Source of the DNA: an uncultured Granulosicoccus sp.
GTDB lineage: Bacteria; Pseudomonadota; Gammaproteobacteria; Granulosicoccales; Granulosicoccaceae
Length of the DNA: 64,000 bases
Reading direction: 5' to 3'
Assembly (NCBI GenBank): GCA_947492525.1
Contig: CANLNQ010000008.1
Location: forward strand, 166,619 to 230,618
Shown: piece by piece, positions 36,096-45,104 of the stretch
Numbering within the stretch: the first letter of the stretch is position 1
Layout of the letters: each line of letters begins with the position of its first letter
The notes under the pieces: generated by a model
The model's input: only the letters and a program-made list of their open reading frames with translations
Database searches by the model: none
Told to the model about the DNA's origin: nothing
Position numbers and translations under genes: made by a program

Positions 36096-36985
36096 ACCTG
36101 ACAACACCCATGAGCGGGATCGTGCTGATGATCCTGTCGACCCTGGTCTTTTCCGTCCAGGATGCCATCACCAAGATGCTGGTGCAGGAATTGCCGGTAG
36201 CGCAGATCGTCTTCGTGCGCTTTGCCGCGTTCGCCATCTTCGCCTGTCTGTTCGCCGCTTTCAATGGTGGTGTGGGCAGGGCAGTGCGCTCCGAGGTCCC
36301 GTTGCGGCAGCTGTTGCGCTGTTTGCTGATGTGTTCTGAAATAGCGCTGTTTGCCTTCGCCTTGCGTGTGTTGGGGCTCGCCGAGGTGCATGCCTTGTTT
36401 GCCTGCTTTCCTCTGGTGGTCGCGGCGCTGTCGGTTCCGATGCTGGGCGAAAAGGTCGGGCATCGACGCTGGTTTGCCGTGATCATCGGCTTTGCCGGTA
36501 CCTTGATCATTCTGCGGCCTGGCCTGGCGGTGTTTGATCCGAATGCGCTGATTCCGTTGTTGTGTGCCGTGATCTTCGCCCTCTACAATCTGCTGACCCG
36601 GCAGGTCTCGCGTCACGACAGCTTCGCAACCTCACTGCTGTATTTCGGCGTCATTGGTGCCGTCGCTTCCGGCATGGTTGCCTGGTCTTTGTGGCAACCG
36701 CTCTCTCCGGATACCATCAGCTTGCTGGCCATGCTGTGCGCCACTTCGATCTGCGGTCACATGATGTTGATCAAGGCATTGCAACTGACAGAGGCAGTCG
36801 TGCTGCAGCCATTCCACTACCTGGTTCTCATCTGGGCCCTGACGATCGGCTACGTGTTATTTCAGGAAACAGTCGACTGGCCTACCTTGCTGGGTGCTGC
36901 CATCGTGGCCTTCAGCGGCGTCTATGTTGCCTACCGGGAATACCTGCTGTCTCGCAGTAACGCCCTGACTCAAGGTGTAGCCTGA
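36092..36985 (+). CDS. EamA/DMT-family inner-membrane transporter
   Basis: This 297-residue protein has about ten hydrophobic segments in two EamA repeats, as in the drug/metabolite transporter superfamily (for example MTPMSGIVLMILSTLVFSVQDA near the start and the second repeat from LIPLLCAVIFALYNLLTRQ). It probably exports or imports a small organic solute. The start overlaps the oxidoreductase stop (ATGA), so they are coupled. The substrate is unknown. Confidence 0.88.
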   Translation: MNLTTPMSGIVLMILSTLVFSVQDAITKMLVQELPVAQIVFVRFAAFAIFACLFAAFNGGVGRAVRSEVPLRQLLRCLLMCSEIALFAFALRVLGLAEVHALFACFPLVVAALSVPMLGEKVGHRRWFAVIIGFAGTLIILRPGLAVFDPNALIPLLCAVIFALYNLLTRQVSRHDSFATSLLYFGVIGAVASGMVAWSLWQPLSPDTISLLAMLCATSICGHMMLIKALQLTEAVVLQPFHYLVLIWALTIGYVLFQETVDWPTLLGAAIVAFSGVYVAYREYLLSRSNALTQGVA

Positions 36986-37025
36986 TAGTCACCTGAACGC
37001 ATTTCAGACAATCGAGTTGCAAGCA

Positions 37026-37718
37026 ATGACTTCAGTCAAACCGGATGCGGCCCTGTTCGATATGGACGGCCTGTTGATCGACAGTGAACGACTCTCGCTG
37101 CAAAGCTTTCTGGCGACGTGTTCGGACAATGGGCTGGGCGATCAGACCCCGCTGTTTCTGAGTATCGTGGGCAGTAATGAAGTATCACTGATGTCCATCC
37201 TGGATGCCGGCATCGGCGATCAAGTCGATCTACCGGCATTCCGTGCCGATTGGGCAGGGCGTTACCATGAGCTGATTGCCGACGGGCAGGTTCTGCTCAA
37301 GCCCGGTGTTGAAGCGCTTCTCGACTGGCTCACTGCCAGGGGTGTCAGGATGGCTGTTGCGACATCCAGTGCCACTCCGATTGCGGCGTTGAAGCTGACT
37401 CGCACCGGCATCATCAAGCGCTTTGACTATATCGTGGGCGGCGACATGGTGCGCCACAGCAAACCCCACCCCGAGATCTTTCTGACGGCCGCTGCCCGTA
37501 TTCAGGCCGATCCTTCGAGAACACTGGTGTTCGAGGATTCCAGCAACGGAGTCAAGGCCGGAGTGGCAGCGGGTTGTACCGTTATCCAGATTCCCGATCT
37601 TGTGCAACCAACGCCTGAGTTATTGAGTCTGGGTCACCGGGTTCTGGACAGCCTTCACGATGCCTTGACGTTGTTGCAAAGCCCTGTATTCGACTTTACC
37701 GATGAAGGCGATCGGTAG
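37026..37718 (+). CDS. HAD-superfamily (subfamily IA) phosphatase, beta-phosphoglucomutase-like
   Basis: This 230-residue protein has the HAD motif I FDMDGLLIDSE with nucleophile Asp12 and acid Asp14, motif II Thr/Ser in AVATSSATPI, motif III Lys in KPHPEIFL and motif IV in VFEDSSNGVKAG. The cap inserted after motif I places it with sugar-phosphate phosphatases and beta-phosphoglucomutases. ATG 37026 is used rather than an in-frame TTG at 37017. Its position before the polyol transporter suggests a sugar or polyol phosphate substrate. Confidence 0.87.
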   Translation: MTSVKPDAALFDMDGLLIDSERLSLQSFLATCSDNGLGDQTPLFLSIVGSNEVSLMSILDAGIGDQVDLPAFRADWAGRYHELIADGQVLLKPGVEALLDWLTARGVRMAVATSSATPIAALKLTRTGIIKRFDYIVGGDMVRHSKPHPEIFLTAAARIQADPSRTLVFEDSSNGVKAGVAAGCTVIQIPDLVQPTPELLSLGHRVLDSLHDALTLLQSPVFDFTDEGDR

Positions 37719-38133
37719 CATTCCTGTCGTCCACTGTGCATTTCGTCTGTCAGGTGCATTGTCTGTGCACTTTTCGATGCATTTTCATTCTCATAAAGCG
37801 CATTGCGTCTCTCGAATCACATCATTTGGGAACAGTGTTCTGCCGCTAAGGTGCCCGCGCGTCTTGAAACCGGTCTGAACAGCGGAGTCAATCGGCTCTG
37901 ATCGGGTAACTAGTGTGATTTAGCTCATGTTTTTCTGGTCACAAATAGTCCTTTTTTGACCCGAATTACCGTGATGCCTAAAGGTAATGATGCAAATTCG
38001 TATACTTTTACTCACACTTGCAAAAAAAGCATAGAAAATAGCTTCTTTTGTACTGTTCTGGCACTTGTGACAAACGTACATTGCAGTTGTAGTAAATACT
38101 GCACCAATCCCAAGACTCTCCCGGAGGAGAACT
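37719..38133 (+). promoter_or_regulatory. AT-rich regulatory region upstream of the polyol transporter operon
   Basis: This 415-base gap is more AT-rich than its surroundings towards smoE. It contains a partial CRP-like site TGTGA-N6-TCATG (37914-37929), an inverted repeat ATTACC-N12-GGTAAT (37965-37988), a good -10 candidate TATACT (38001-38006) without a clear -35, a TTGTGACA element (38065-38072), and CGGAGGAG before the smoE start. The weak -35 with a good -10 would suit an activator-dependent promoter, consistent with the AraC gene at the end of the cluster. Confidence 0.5.
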
Positions 38134-39450
38134 ATGCGAATGCAAAAAAGCGCTATCGCCCTGACTGTTGCTGTCATGGCAACCGGGGCTTCGCTGTCAG
38201 CCAGTGCCGATACCCTGACCATCGCTACCGTGAACAACGGCGATATGGTCCGCATGCAGAAGCTGACGGATGACTTCACCAGCAAGAACCCGGGCATCGA
38301 CCTGGAGTGGGTCACGCTCGAAGAGAACGCACTGCGTCAGAAAGTCACCACCGATATCGCCACCAAGGGCGGACAATTCGACGTCATGACCATCGGCACC
38401 TACGAAGTGCCTATCTGGGCCGAGCGCGACTGGCTGGTACCTTTGGAAGGACTGGGTGATGACTACGATGTCGACGACATCCTGCCTGCCATCCGCGGTG
38501 GTCTGTCTGTTGACGACAAACTCTACGCTGCACCTTTCTACGGCGAGTCCTCAATGGTCATGTATCGCAAGGACCTCATGGAAAAAGCGGGCATGGAAAT
38601 GCCTGAAGCACCTACCTGGGAGTTCATCGGTCAAGCCGCTCGCGCAATGACTGACAAGGACAACGAGATCTACGGTGTCTGCCTGCGAGGCAAGGCTGGT
38701 TGGGGTGAGAACATGGCGTTCCTGACTGCCACGGCCAATTCCTTCGGTGCTCGCTGGTTCGACATGGACTGGAACCCGCAGTTCGACTCTCAAGAGTGGT
38801 CCGATACTCTGAACTTCTACGTGGACCTGATGAATGACGCAGGACCTCCGGGATCTTCTTCCAACGGTTTCAACGAAAACCTCACCTTGTTCCAGAACGG
38901 TCAGTGTGGCATGTGGATAGACGCGACCGTAGCTGCGTCCTTCGTTACCAATGCCAATGACTCCAAGGTGGCTGACCAGGTCGGCTTTGCGCTGGCTCCG
39001 GACAACGGACTGGGCAAGCGTGGTAACTGGCTGTGGGCATGGTCTCTGGCGATCCCTGCCGGTACCGAGAAGGAAGAGTCCGCGAAGAAATTCGTTGCCT
39101 GGGCAACCAGCAAGGCCTATGCAGAGCTCGTAGCCTCCAAGGAAGGTTGGGCGAACGTACCACCGGGCACACGTACTTCACTGTACGAAAACCCTGAGTA
39201 CCAGAAAGTACCTTTCGCTGCCATGACACTGGCAAGCATCCAGGAAGCAGATCCAACCAATCCTACGGTTGAAGAAGTTCCTTACGTGGGCGTACAGTTT
39301 GTTGCCATTCCTGAATTCCAGGGCATCGCGACATCGGTTGGCCAGCAGTTCGCAGCAGCCCTGGCTGGACAGAGCAGCGTGGAAGATGCTCTGAAAAATG
39401 CACAGTCTCTGACAGAGCGTGCAATGAAGAAAGCTGGATACCCCAAGTAA
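38134..39450 (+). CDS. smoE: Sorbitol/mannitol ABC transporter, substrate-binding protein
   Basis: This 438-residue exported protein has a signal peptide (MRMQKSAIALTVAVMATGASL, cleavage after SASA) and a family 1 solute-binding fold. TLTIATVNNGDMVRMQKLT and VTTDIATKGGQFDVMTIGTYE match SmoE of Rhodobacter and MtlE of Pseudomonas. It captures sorbitol, mannitol or a related polyol in the periplasm. A strong Shine-Dalgarno (GGAGGAG) precedes it. A hairpin after the gene probably raises its level relative to the permeases. Confidence 0.92.
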   Translation: MRMQKSAIALTVAVMATGASLSASADTLTIATVNNGDMVRMQKLTDDFTSKNPGIDLEWVTLEENALRQKVTTDIATKGGQFDVMTIGTYEVPIWAERDWLVPLEGLGDDYDVDDILPAIRGGLSVDDKLYAAPFYGESSMVMYRKDLMEKAGMEMPEAPTWEFIGQAARAMTDKDNEIYGVCLRGKAGWGENMAFLTATANSFGARWFDMDWNPQFDSQEWSDTLNFYVDLMNDAGPPGSSSNGFNENLTLFQNGQCGMWIDATVAASFVTNANDSKVADQVGFALAPDNGLGKRGNWLWAWSLAIPAGTEKEESAKKFVAWATSKAYAELVASKEGWANVPPGTRTSLYENPEYQKVPFAAMTLASIQEADPTNPTVEEVPYVGVQFVAIPEFQGIATSVGQQFAAALAGQSSVEDALKNAQSLTERAMKKAGYPK

Positions 39451-39522
39451 GTTGCGGTATAAAAGTGACAAAGACGACGATCAGTAAGCCAAGGATGGAG
39501 ACCGCCCCATAAGGGCTGGTTC

Positions 39523-39548
39523 AGGGGCAGGGATGCCCCTTTGATTTT
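39523..39548 (+). terminator. Intercistronic attenuating hairpin after smoE
   Basis: AGGGGCA (39523-39529) pairs with TGCCCCT (39534-39540) around loop GGGA, followed by TTGATTTT. A smaller GCCC/GGGC hairpin lies just before it (39504-39516). Partial termination here would give more binding protein than permease, as in many ABC operons. Confidence 0.6.
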
Positions 39549-39707
39549 ATACGGCGCTGTTCTTTAGCCTTGCAGTGCAGCGCCGGTGGGTCAAGTACCC
39601 AGTTGCAGTATCAGTCAAAGGCGTGATCCAGGCCAGTGACTGTAAGTTTGTAACCGCAGCCGCGAGAACCAGGCTGTTTCTATTCGTCCGGATTGACGGA
39701 GGAGATC

Positions 39708-40577
39708 ATGTCAACCACCCATTCGCGTACCGCTGGCAAGGCGATGATATCGCCCGCAGTCATCCTGCTGTTTCTATGGATGATCGTGCCGCTGGTGATG
39801 ACGCTGTACTTTTCGTTTCAATTCTACAACCTGCTGGATCCGGTCACCTCGTTCGCTGGCTTTGCGAACTACGAGTACTTCCTCACAGACCCTGCGTTCT
39901 TCGAGGCGCTGGGCAATACACTCATTATCGTCATTGGTGTGCTTTGCATCACCGTGATAGGTGGAACCCTGCTGGCCTTGCTGCTCGATCAGCCCATGTT
40001 CGGACAGGGCATCGTGCGATTGCTGTTCATTGCCCCTTTCTTCGTCATGCCTACCGTCTCGGCGCTGGTGTGGAAGAACATGTTCATGAACCCCACCAAC
40101 GGCCTGTTTGCCTTCCTCTCCAAGCTGGTCGGTACCACGCCTATCGACTGGCTGGGTCACCACCCACTGGCATCGATCGTGATGATCGTATCCTGGCAAT
40201 GGCTGCCCTTTGCAACCCTGATCCTGCTGACAGCCATGCAGTCACTGGACAGCGAGCAGATCGAGGCTGCCGAGATGGATGGCGCCAGCGCCTTGTCGCG
40301 TTTCTTTCATATCATCGTGCCTCACCTGGCTCGAGCCGGCACGGTGGTCATTCTCATCCAGACCATATTCCTGTTGTCGATCTTTGCGGAGATACTGGTT
40401 ACCACAGCGGGTGGACCGGGCTACGCATCCACAAACATTCCCTACCTTGTCTACATGCAATCACTCTTGCAGTTCGATGTAGGTGGTGGTTCGGCCGGCG
40501 GTATCGTCGCTGTCATTCTCGCCAATATCGTCGCCATCTTTCTGATGCGCCTCGTCGGCAAGAACCTGGATCTGTAA
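39708..40577 (+). CDS. smoF: Sorbitol/mannitol ABC transporter, permease 1
   Basis: This 289-residue inner-membrane protein has six predicted membrane segments and the EAA loop contacting the ATPase (EAAEMDGASALSRFFHIIVP). It matches the MalF-like permease of the SmoEFGK/MtlEFGK system. GGAGGAG lies before ATG 39708, which is preferred over an upstream TTG at 39693. It is separated from smoE by 257 bases containing the attenuating hairpin and from smoG by 13. Confidence 0.92.
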   Translation: MSTTHSRTAGKAMISPAVILLFLWMIVPLVMTLYFSFQFYNLLDPVTSFAGFANYEYFLTDPAFFEALGNTLIIVIGVLCITVIGGTLLALLLDQPMFGQGIVRLLFIAPFFVMPTVSALVWKNMFMNPTNGLFAFLSKLVGTTPIDWLGHHPLASIVMIVSWQWLPFATLILLTAMQSLDSEQIEAAEMDGASALSRFFHIIVPHLARAGTVVILIQTIFLLSIFAEILVTTAGGPGYASTNIPYLVYMQSLLQFDVGGGSAGGIVAVILANIVAIFLMRLVGKNLDL

Positions 40578-40590
40578 GGAGCATATCGTC

Positions 40591-41421
40591 ATGGCAAGAC
40601 AAGTCACTTTAAACAGACGCCTGGTCAATACGGCTGTCGCCTGGGGATTCGGGCTACTGATCTTCTTTCCGATCCTCTGGACGATACTGACCAGTTTCAA
40701 GACAGAGGCCGAAGCGATATCACTGCAGCCTTCGCTGTTCGCCTTCGACTGGACGCTTGAGAACTATCAGGAAGTCAACAGTCGTTCCAACTACCCTCGC
40801 TACTTCATGAACTCGGTCATCATCGCCGTGGGTTCGGTGGTATTGGGGCTGATCATCGCCGTACCGGCGGCGTGGGCGATGGCCTTTGTGCCCTCGAAGA
40901 AGACTCGCGGTATTCTGATGTGGATGCTGTCCACCAAGATGTTGCCGCCGGTCGGTGTGTTGATTCCCATCTATCTACTGTTTCGTGACTGGGGTCTGCT
41001 CGATTCCCGAGTGGGGCTGGTGCTCGTGCTGACGATGGTGAACCTGCCGATAATCGTATGGATGTTGTTCACCTACTTCAGGGAGATCCCCGGCGAGATT
41101 CTGGAAGCGGCACGAATGGATGGGGCGTCCCTGAAATCCGAGCTGATCCATGTGCTGACTCCCATGGCTGTGCCAGGTATCGCCTCGACGATGCTGCTGA
41201 ACGTGATCCTGGCCTGGAATGAAGCGTTCTGGACTCTGGTGCTTACCACGACCAATGCAGCACCGCTGACACAGTTCATCGCCAGCTATTCCAGCCCGGA
41301 AGGCCTGTTCTACGCGAAGCTCTCCGCCGCTTCCACCATGGCAATAGCACCTGTTCTCATACTTGGTTGGTTCAGTCAGAAACAGTTGGTCCGCGGCCTG
41401 ACATTCGGTGCGGTCAAGTAG
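40591..41421 (+). CDS. smoG: Sorbitol/mannitol ABC transporter, permease 2
   Basis: This 276-residue MalG-like permease has six membrane segments and the EAA motif (EAARMDGASLKSELIHVLTP). It pairs with SmoF to form the membrane channel. AAGGAG lies upstream of the ATG. Conserved flanks PRYFMNSVIIAVGS and MLSTKMLPPVGVLIPIY match the polyol branch of the family. Confidence 0.92.
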   Translation: MARQVTLNRRLVNTAVAWGFGLLIFFPILWTILTSFKTEAEAISLQPSLFAFDWTLENYQEVNSRSNYPRYFMNSVIIAVGSVVLGLIIAVPAAWAMAFVPSKKTRGILMWMLSTKMLPPVGVLIPIYLLFRDWGLLDSRVGLVLVLTMVNLPIIVWMLFTYFREIPGEILEAARMDGASLKSELIHVLTPMAVPGIASTMLLNVILAWNEAFWTLVLTTTNAAPLTQFIASYSSPEGLFYAKLSAASTMAIAPVLILGWFSQKQLVRGLTFGAVK

Positions 41422-41445
41422 TTCTTGACCTGACGGCAAGAACTA
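41419..41445 (+). other. Intercistronic hairpin between smoG and smoK
   Basis: TAGTTCTTG (41419-41427) and CAAGAACTA (41437-41445) are a perfect nine-base inverted repeat with a nine-base loop; the left arm begins in the smoG stop codon. No T-run follows. It may be a processing or stability element. Confidence 0.5.
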
Positions 41446-41471
41446 ATCAGACAAAATAAAGGGAAATACTA

Positions 41472-42476
41472 ATGGGCAGCATTACACTCAAGCAGGTAGC
41501 CAAGCGGTTCGGTGATACGGAAGTCATACCACCGCTGAACCTCACCATAGAAGATGGCGAATTCGTGGTGTTCGTCGGTCCATCGGGCTGCGGCAAATCC
41601 ACCTTGCTGCGACTCATCGCAGGTCTGGAGGATGTGTCGGACGGCGTCATCGAAATCGACGGCAACGATGCCACCAGTCTGCCACCGGCCAAGCGTGGTC
41701 TGGCGATGGTGTTTCAGTCGTACGCCTTGTATCCGCACATGACCGTGCGCAAGAACATCGCGTTTCCATTGAAGATGGCAGGCCTGGATCAGGCGACCAT
41801 CGATGCCAAGGTCAACGGAGCCGCGGCTACGCTGAACCTGGCCGATTACATCGATCGCCGGCCAGGGCAACTGTCAGGTGGTCAGCGACAGCGAGTCGCG
41901 ATCGGACGTGCGATTGTTCGAGAACCCTCGGCGTTTCTGTTCGATGAGCCTCTGTCTAACCTGGATGCAGCGCTTCGCGGCAATATGCGCCTCGAGATTT
42001 CCGAGCTGCATCAGACCCTCGCCACCACGATGATCTATGTCACACACGATCAGGTGGAAGCCATGACCATGGCCGACAAGATCGTGGTTCTGCGCGCAGG
42101 CCACATCGAACAGGTAGGCTCACCGCTGGATCTGTATCGCGAACCTGCAAACCTGTTCGTGGCCGGCTTCATCGGCAGTCCGTCGATGAACATCATCAGC
42201 GGGCCTGCGGCCGAGGCCTACGGCGCACCGACCATCGGCGTGCGTCCAGAACATATGGACCTGTCGCATGAAGGTGGGGCATGGCGCGGTGTGGTCGGGG
42301 TGTCGGAGCACCTGGGTTCTGACACCTTCCTGCGAGTCGATGTCGAGGGTGTGGGTACACTGACTGCTCGGGCCGGCGGGGAGTTTCCGGCACGTCACGG
42401 TGACACGGTCGGACTGACTCCTGACCCGGAGCGCTTGCATCGTTTCGATGCCAACGGTTTGCGAATCGCTGGCTGA
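41472..42476 (+). CDS. smoK: Sorbitol/mannitol ABC transporter, ATP-binding protein
   Basis: This 334-residue ATPase has Walker [10 protein letters not shown], the Q-loop, the signature [19 protein letters not shown], Walker [12 protein letters not shown] and the H-loop [15 protein letters not shown], followed by a MalK/UgpC-type regulatory TOBE domain ([14 protein letters not shown]). It drives polyol import with SmoF and SmoG. At 334 residues it is shorter than E. coli MalK (371) but usual for this branch. Confidence 0.93.
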   Translation: MGSITLKQVAKRFGDTEVIPPLNLTIEDGEFVVFVGPSGCGKSTLLRLIAGLEDVSDGVIEIDGNDATSLPPAKRGLAMVFQSYALYPHMTVRKNIAFPLKMAGLDQATIDAKVNGAAATLNLADYIDRRPGQLSGGQRQRVAIGRAIVREPSAFLFDEPLSNLDAALRGNMRLEISELHQTLATTMIYVTHDQVEAMTMADKIVVLRAGHIEQVGSPLDLYREPANLFVAGFIGSPSMNIISGPAAEAYGAPTIGVRPEHMDLSHEGGAWRGVVGVSEHLGSDTFLRVDVEGVGTLTARAGGEFPARHGDTVGLTPDPERLHRFDANGLRIAG

Positions 42477-42527
42477 ACAGCGCCGAGAACAGCTGCTACG
42501 GCTGAGCGACCCGTTTGACGAGGGGTG

Positions 42528-42556
42528 GGGGTGGACGATCCTCGATCGTTCCATCC
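42528..42556 (+). terminator. Hairpin after smoK
   Basis: GGTGGACGATC and GATCGTTCCATCC form an imperfect stem with one bulge around CTC; the core ACGATC-CTC-GATCGT is perfect. No T-run is present. It lies 51 bases after the smoK stop and may mark a partial end of the transporter transcript or an operator. Confidence 0.35.
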
Positions 42557-42578
42557 TCAGCCAGGAATGTCTGTTTAC

Positions 42579-42596
42579 TGACATCATTTGATGTCA
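42579..42596 (+). promoter_or_regulatory. Perfect 18-base palindrome upstream of the polyol dehydrogenase
   Basis: TGACATCA-TT-TGATGTCA is a perfect palindrome centred 65 bases before the dehydrogenase start. Two-fold symmetry and spacing are typical of an operator for a dimeric regulator; a short hairpin in RNA is the alternative. I did not find a second copy upstream of smoE. Confidence 0.5.
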
Positions 42597-42652
42597 ATTA
42601 CTTCGACGAGCAGACAAGCTGTGTCGCCGTCGAAAACTGGATGAGCTGAATC

Positions 42653-44158
42653 GTGACTGAAACCATCAATGATACTGTGACACCTGCGACGCTCTCTCTC
42701 GAGACACTGGGTGAACTGAACGCACAGGTTGCAACACCTGCCTATGAGCGCAAATCGCTGACCCGCGGAATCCTGCACTTCGGTCCGGGTAATTTTCATC
42801 GTTCACATCAGGCGGTCTATCTGGATCAGCTGATGAACATGGGGCTGAATCATGACTGGGCCATCATCGGCGCCAGCATCATGCCCGGTGACGCTCGCCT
42901 GCGGGACGTTCTGTTGAAGCAGGATCTGTTGACCACCGTGGTGACGCAGTCAGCCACACGTAGTGAGGCTCGTGTCACCGGCCCCATGATCGATTATCTG
43001 CCGGTTGGTGATACCCAGGCGATTCTGGACACGCTCGCCGATCCGGCGATCCGCATAGTCTCCCTGACGGTGACCGAAGGCGGCTACTTCGTGAATGCCG
43101 CCACTGGCAAGTTCGACCACGAACATGCATCCATTCTGGCCGATGCTGCCAACATTGCTTCCCCGTGCACCGTGTTCGGATTGATCGTCAATGCCCTGGC
43201 TGGTCGCCGCGAACGTGGCGAAAAGGCCTTTACAGTCATGTCCTGCGACAATCTGCCGCACAACGGTCATGCGGCAAAGGCGGCGGTCATCGGCCTGGCT
43301 CGCCTGGTCGATGAGTCGCTGGCTGACTGGATCGAGGCCAACAGCAGTTTTCCCAATGGCATGGTGGATCGAATCACTCCCGCTACCGGCGACTACGAAC
43401 GCAGCCGCGTGCGTACCCTGTTCGCCGTTGCCGATGACAGTCCGGTTTTCTGTGAAGACTATATCCAGTGGGTTCTGGAAGATGACTTTGTGGCTGGACG
43501 GCCGGACTTCGAGCGAGCAGGGGTACAGATAGTTCCCGACGTTGCGCCCTACGAAATGATGAAGATCCGGATACTCAATGGCGGCCATGCCGTGCTTGCC
43601 TATCCTGCAGGTCTGTTGGGTATCGAATACGCTCATGAAGCCATGCAGAATGATCTGGTCAGGGGCTTTGTCGAGCAGCTGCAGCTGCGTGAAATCATAC
43701 CCGTGGTTCCGCCGGTTCCCGGTGTCGACCTGGGCGTCTATCAGGCCAGCGTCATCCAGCGCTTCTCCAATCCGGCCATTGCCGACACCATCACGCGACT
43801 GTGTCTGGATGGGTCCAATAGACAGCCGAAGTTCATCGTACCGACACTGGCGGATCGACTGAAGGCAGGTGGCAGTATCGACGGTCTGGCTCTGGCGTCT
43901 GCGTTCTGGTGTCGCTACTGTCAGGGGGTCACCGAAGATGGCAATGCCATTGCCCCGAACGACCCTTCCTGGGACAGTCTGCAAGCGCGTGCAAAGGCAT
44001 CGATGGACGACCCGAGCCATTGGCTGGGCATGACAGATGTCTATGGAGATCTGGGAACCGACGAGCGTTTCAGGGAAAGTTTTGCCAGAGCGTTGACCGG
44101 CATACAGCAGAGTGGTGTCAACGCCATGCTCCAGGCCTACATCGACAGACCTGCGTAA
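42653..44158 (+). CDS. mtlK: Mannitol 2-dehydrogenase-family polyol dehydrogenase
   Basis: This 501-residue protein belongs to the long-chain mannitol dehydrogenase/fructuronate reductase family, which oxidises mannitol, arabitol or sorbitol with NAD. The N-terminus has RGILHFGPGNFHRSHQAVYLD, a Gly-rich cofactor loop, and the second half has KIRILNGGHAVLAYPAGLLG with the catalytic-region NGGH. EDYIQWVLEDDF and PKFIVPTLADRLKAGG are also typical. It starts at GTG 42653. The neighbouring SmoEFGK transporter supplies its substrate; a fructose kinase is not encoded nearby. Confidence 0.9.
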   Translation: MTETINDTVTPATLSLETLGELNAQVATPAYERKSLTRGILHFGPGNFHRSHQAVYLDQLMNMGLNHDWAIIGASIMPGDARLRDVLLKQDLLTTVVTQSATRSEARVTGPMIDYLPVGDTQAILDTLADPAIRIVSLTVTEGGYFVNAATGKFDHEHASILADAANIASPCTVFGLIVNALAGRRERGEKAFTVMSCDNLPHNGHAAKAAVIGLARLVDESLADWIEANSSFPNGMVDRITPATGDYERSRVRTLFAVADDSPVFCEDYIQWVLEDDFVAGRPDFERAGVQIVPDVAPYEMMKIRILNGGHAVLAYPAGLLGIEYAHEAMQNDLVRGFVEQLQLREIIPVVPPVPGVDLGVYQASVIQRFSNPAIADTITRLCLDGSNRQPKFIVPTLADRLKAGGSIDGLALASAFWCRYCQGVTEDGNAIAPNDPSWDSLQARAKASMDDPSHWLGMTDVYGDLGTDERFRESFARALTGIQQSGVNAMLQAYIDRPA

Positions 44159-44185
44159 TTGCGATTGACAGCCAGGTGAAATGAC

Positions 44186-45097
44186 ATGTCAGTTGCACTG
44201 CGATTGGAAAAACCACAAGCTCCGGAGTTCGAACTGGCCGACAGTAGCGATCGTTCAGTCCATTATCTGGAGCATGGTTTTCCCTGTCCGCTGGTGCGCT
44301 GGCACTACCACGATGACTTCGAACTGCATCTGATTGTTGCCAGTACCGGCAAGGTATTCGTGGGTGACCATGTCGGAGGATTCGGACCCGGACATCTGGT
44401 GCTTACCGGGCCGCGACTGCCGCATAACTGGATCAGCCAGACTGAAGCGGATGAAGTGGTCGAGCTGCGGGATCTGGTCATCCAGTTTCGAATGGATCTG
44501 GTATCAGGGATGGCCAAGTATGCGCCTGAACTCTCTTCCATCATGCCCTTGCTGGAACGGGCGCGACACGGTATCGAATTCCAGTCAGTGGATGTCGAGC
44601 TGGCCAAGCGAGCGTTTCGCGAAGTGCGCGACGCCACCGGGGCTCAGCGCATCTCGAAACTGCTGGCATTGTTGTACAGTCTTTCCGAAGATCAGGACTA
44701 CGTGCTGTTGTCCACGCTGGCCATTCGCTCACGAGCTGATCAGGCCTCTCAGGACAAGATCCAGCAAGTCACCCAGTACATCAGCGAAAACTTCGCCAGC
44801 GAAATCACCCTGAGTGATATGGCAAGTCTGGTCAGCATGAACGACAGTTCGTTTTCACGTTTCTTCGCCAAGGCCACAGGCAACAGCTTTGTGCGTTTCG
44901 TCAATCGTGTCAGAATCAGCAAGGCCTGCGAGTTGTTGTCCGATACCGACAAGCCGATCACGTCCATCTGCTACGAAACCGGTTTCAACAATATTGCCAA
45001 CTTCAATCGCCGATTTCGCGAGCTCAAGGAGATAACGCCGCGGGAGTATCGACGACAATCGCGGCTGCGTCACGGTAGTCGGCAACCCGATCGCTGA
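44186..45097 (+). CDS. mtlR: AraC-family activator, MtlR-like
   Basis: This 303-residue regulator has an N-terminal cupin sensor (VRWHYHDDFELHLIVASTGK, GPGHLVLTGPRLPHNW) and two C-terminal helix-turn-helix motifs (SEITLSDMASLVSMNDSSF and ITSICYETGFNNIANFNRRF). It resembles MtlR, the activator of the Pseudomonas mannitol operon. It lies 27 bases after the dehydrogenase, so it is probably the last gene of the polyol operon and would regulate its own transcript. The symbol is given by similarity of context and N-terminus, not by a computed alignment. Confidence 0.8.
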   Translation: MSVALRLEKPQAPEFELADSSDRSVHYLEHGFPCPLVRWHYHDDFELHLIVASTGKVFVGDHVGGFGPGHLVLTGPRLPHNWISQTEADEVVELRDLVIQFRMDLVSGMAKYAPELSSIMPLLERARHGIEFQSVDVELAKRAFREVRDATGAQRISKLLALLYSLSEDQDYVLLSTLAIRSRADQASQDKIQQVTQYISENFASEITLSDMASLVSMNDSSFSRFFAKATGNSFVRFVNRVRISKACELLSDTDKPITSICYETGFNNIANFNRRFRELKEITPREYRRQSRLRHGSRQPDR

Positions 45098-45104
45098 CGG
45101 CCTC

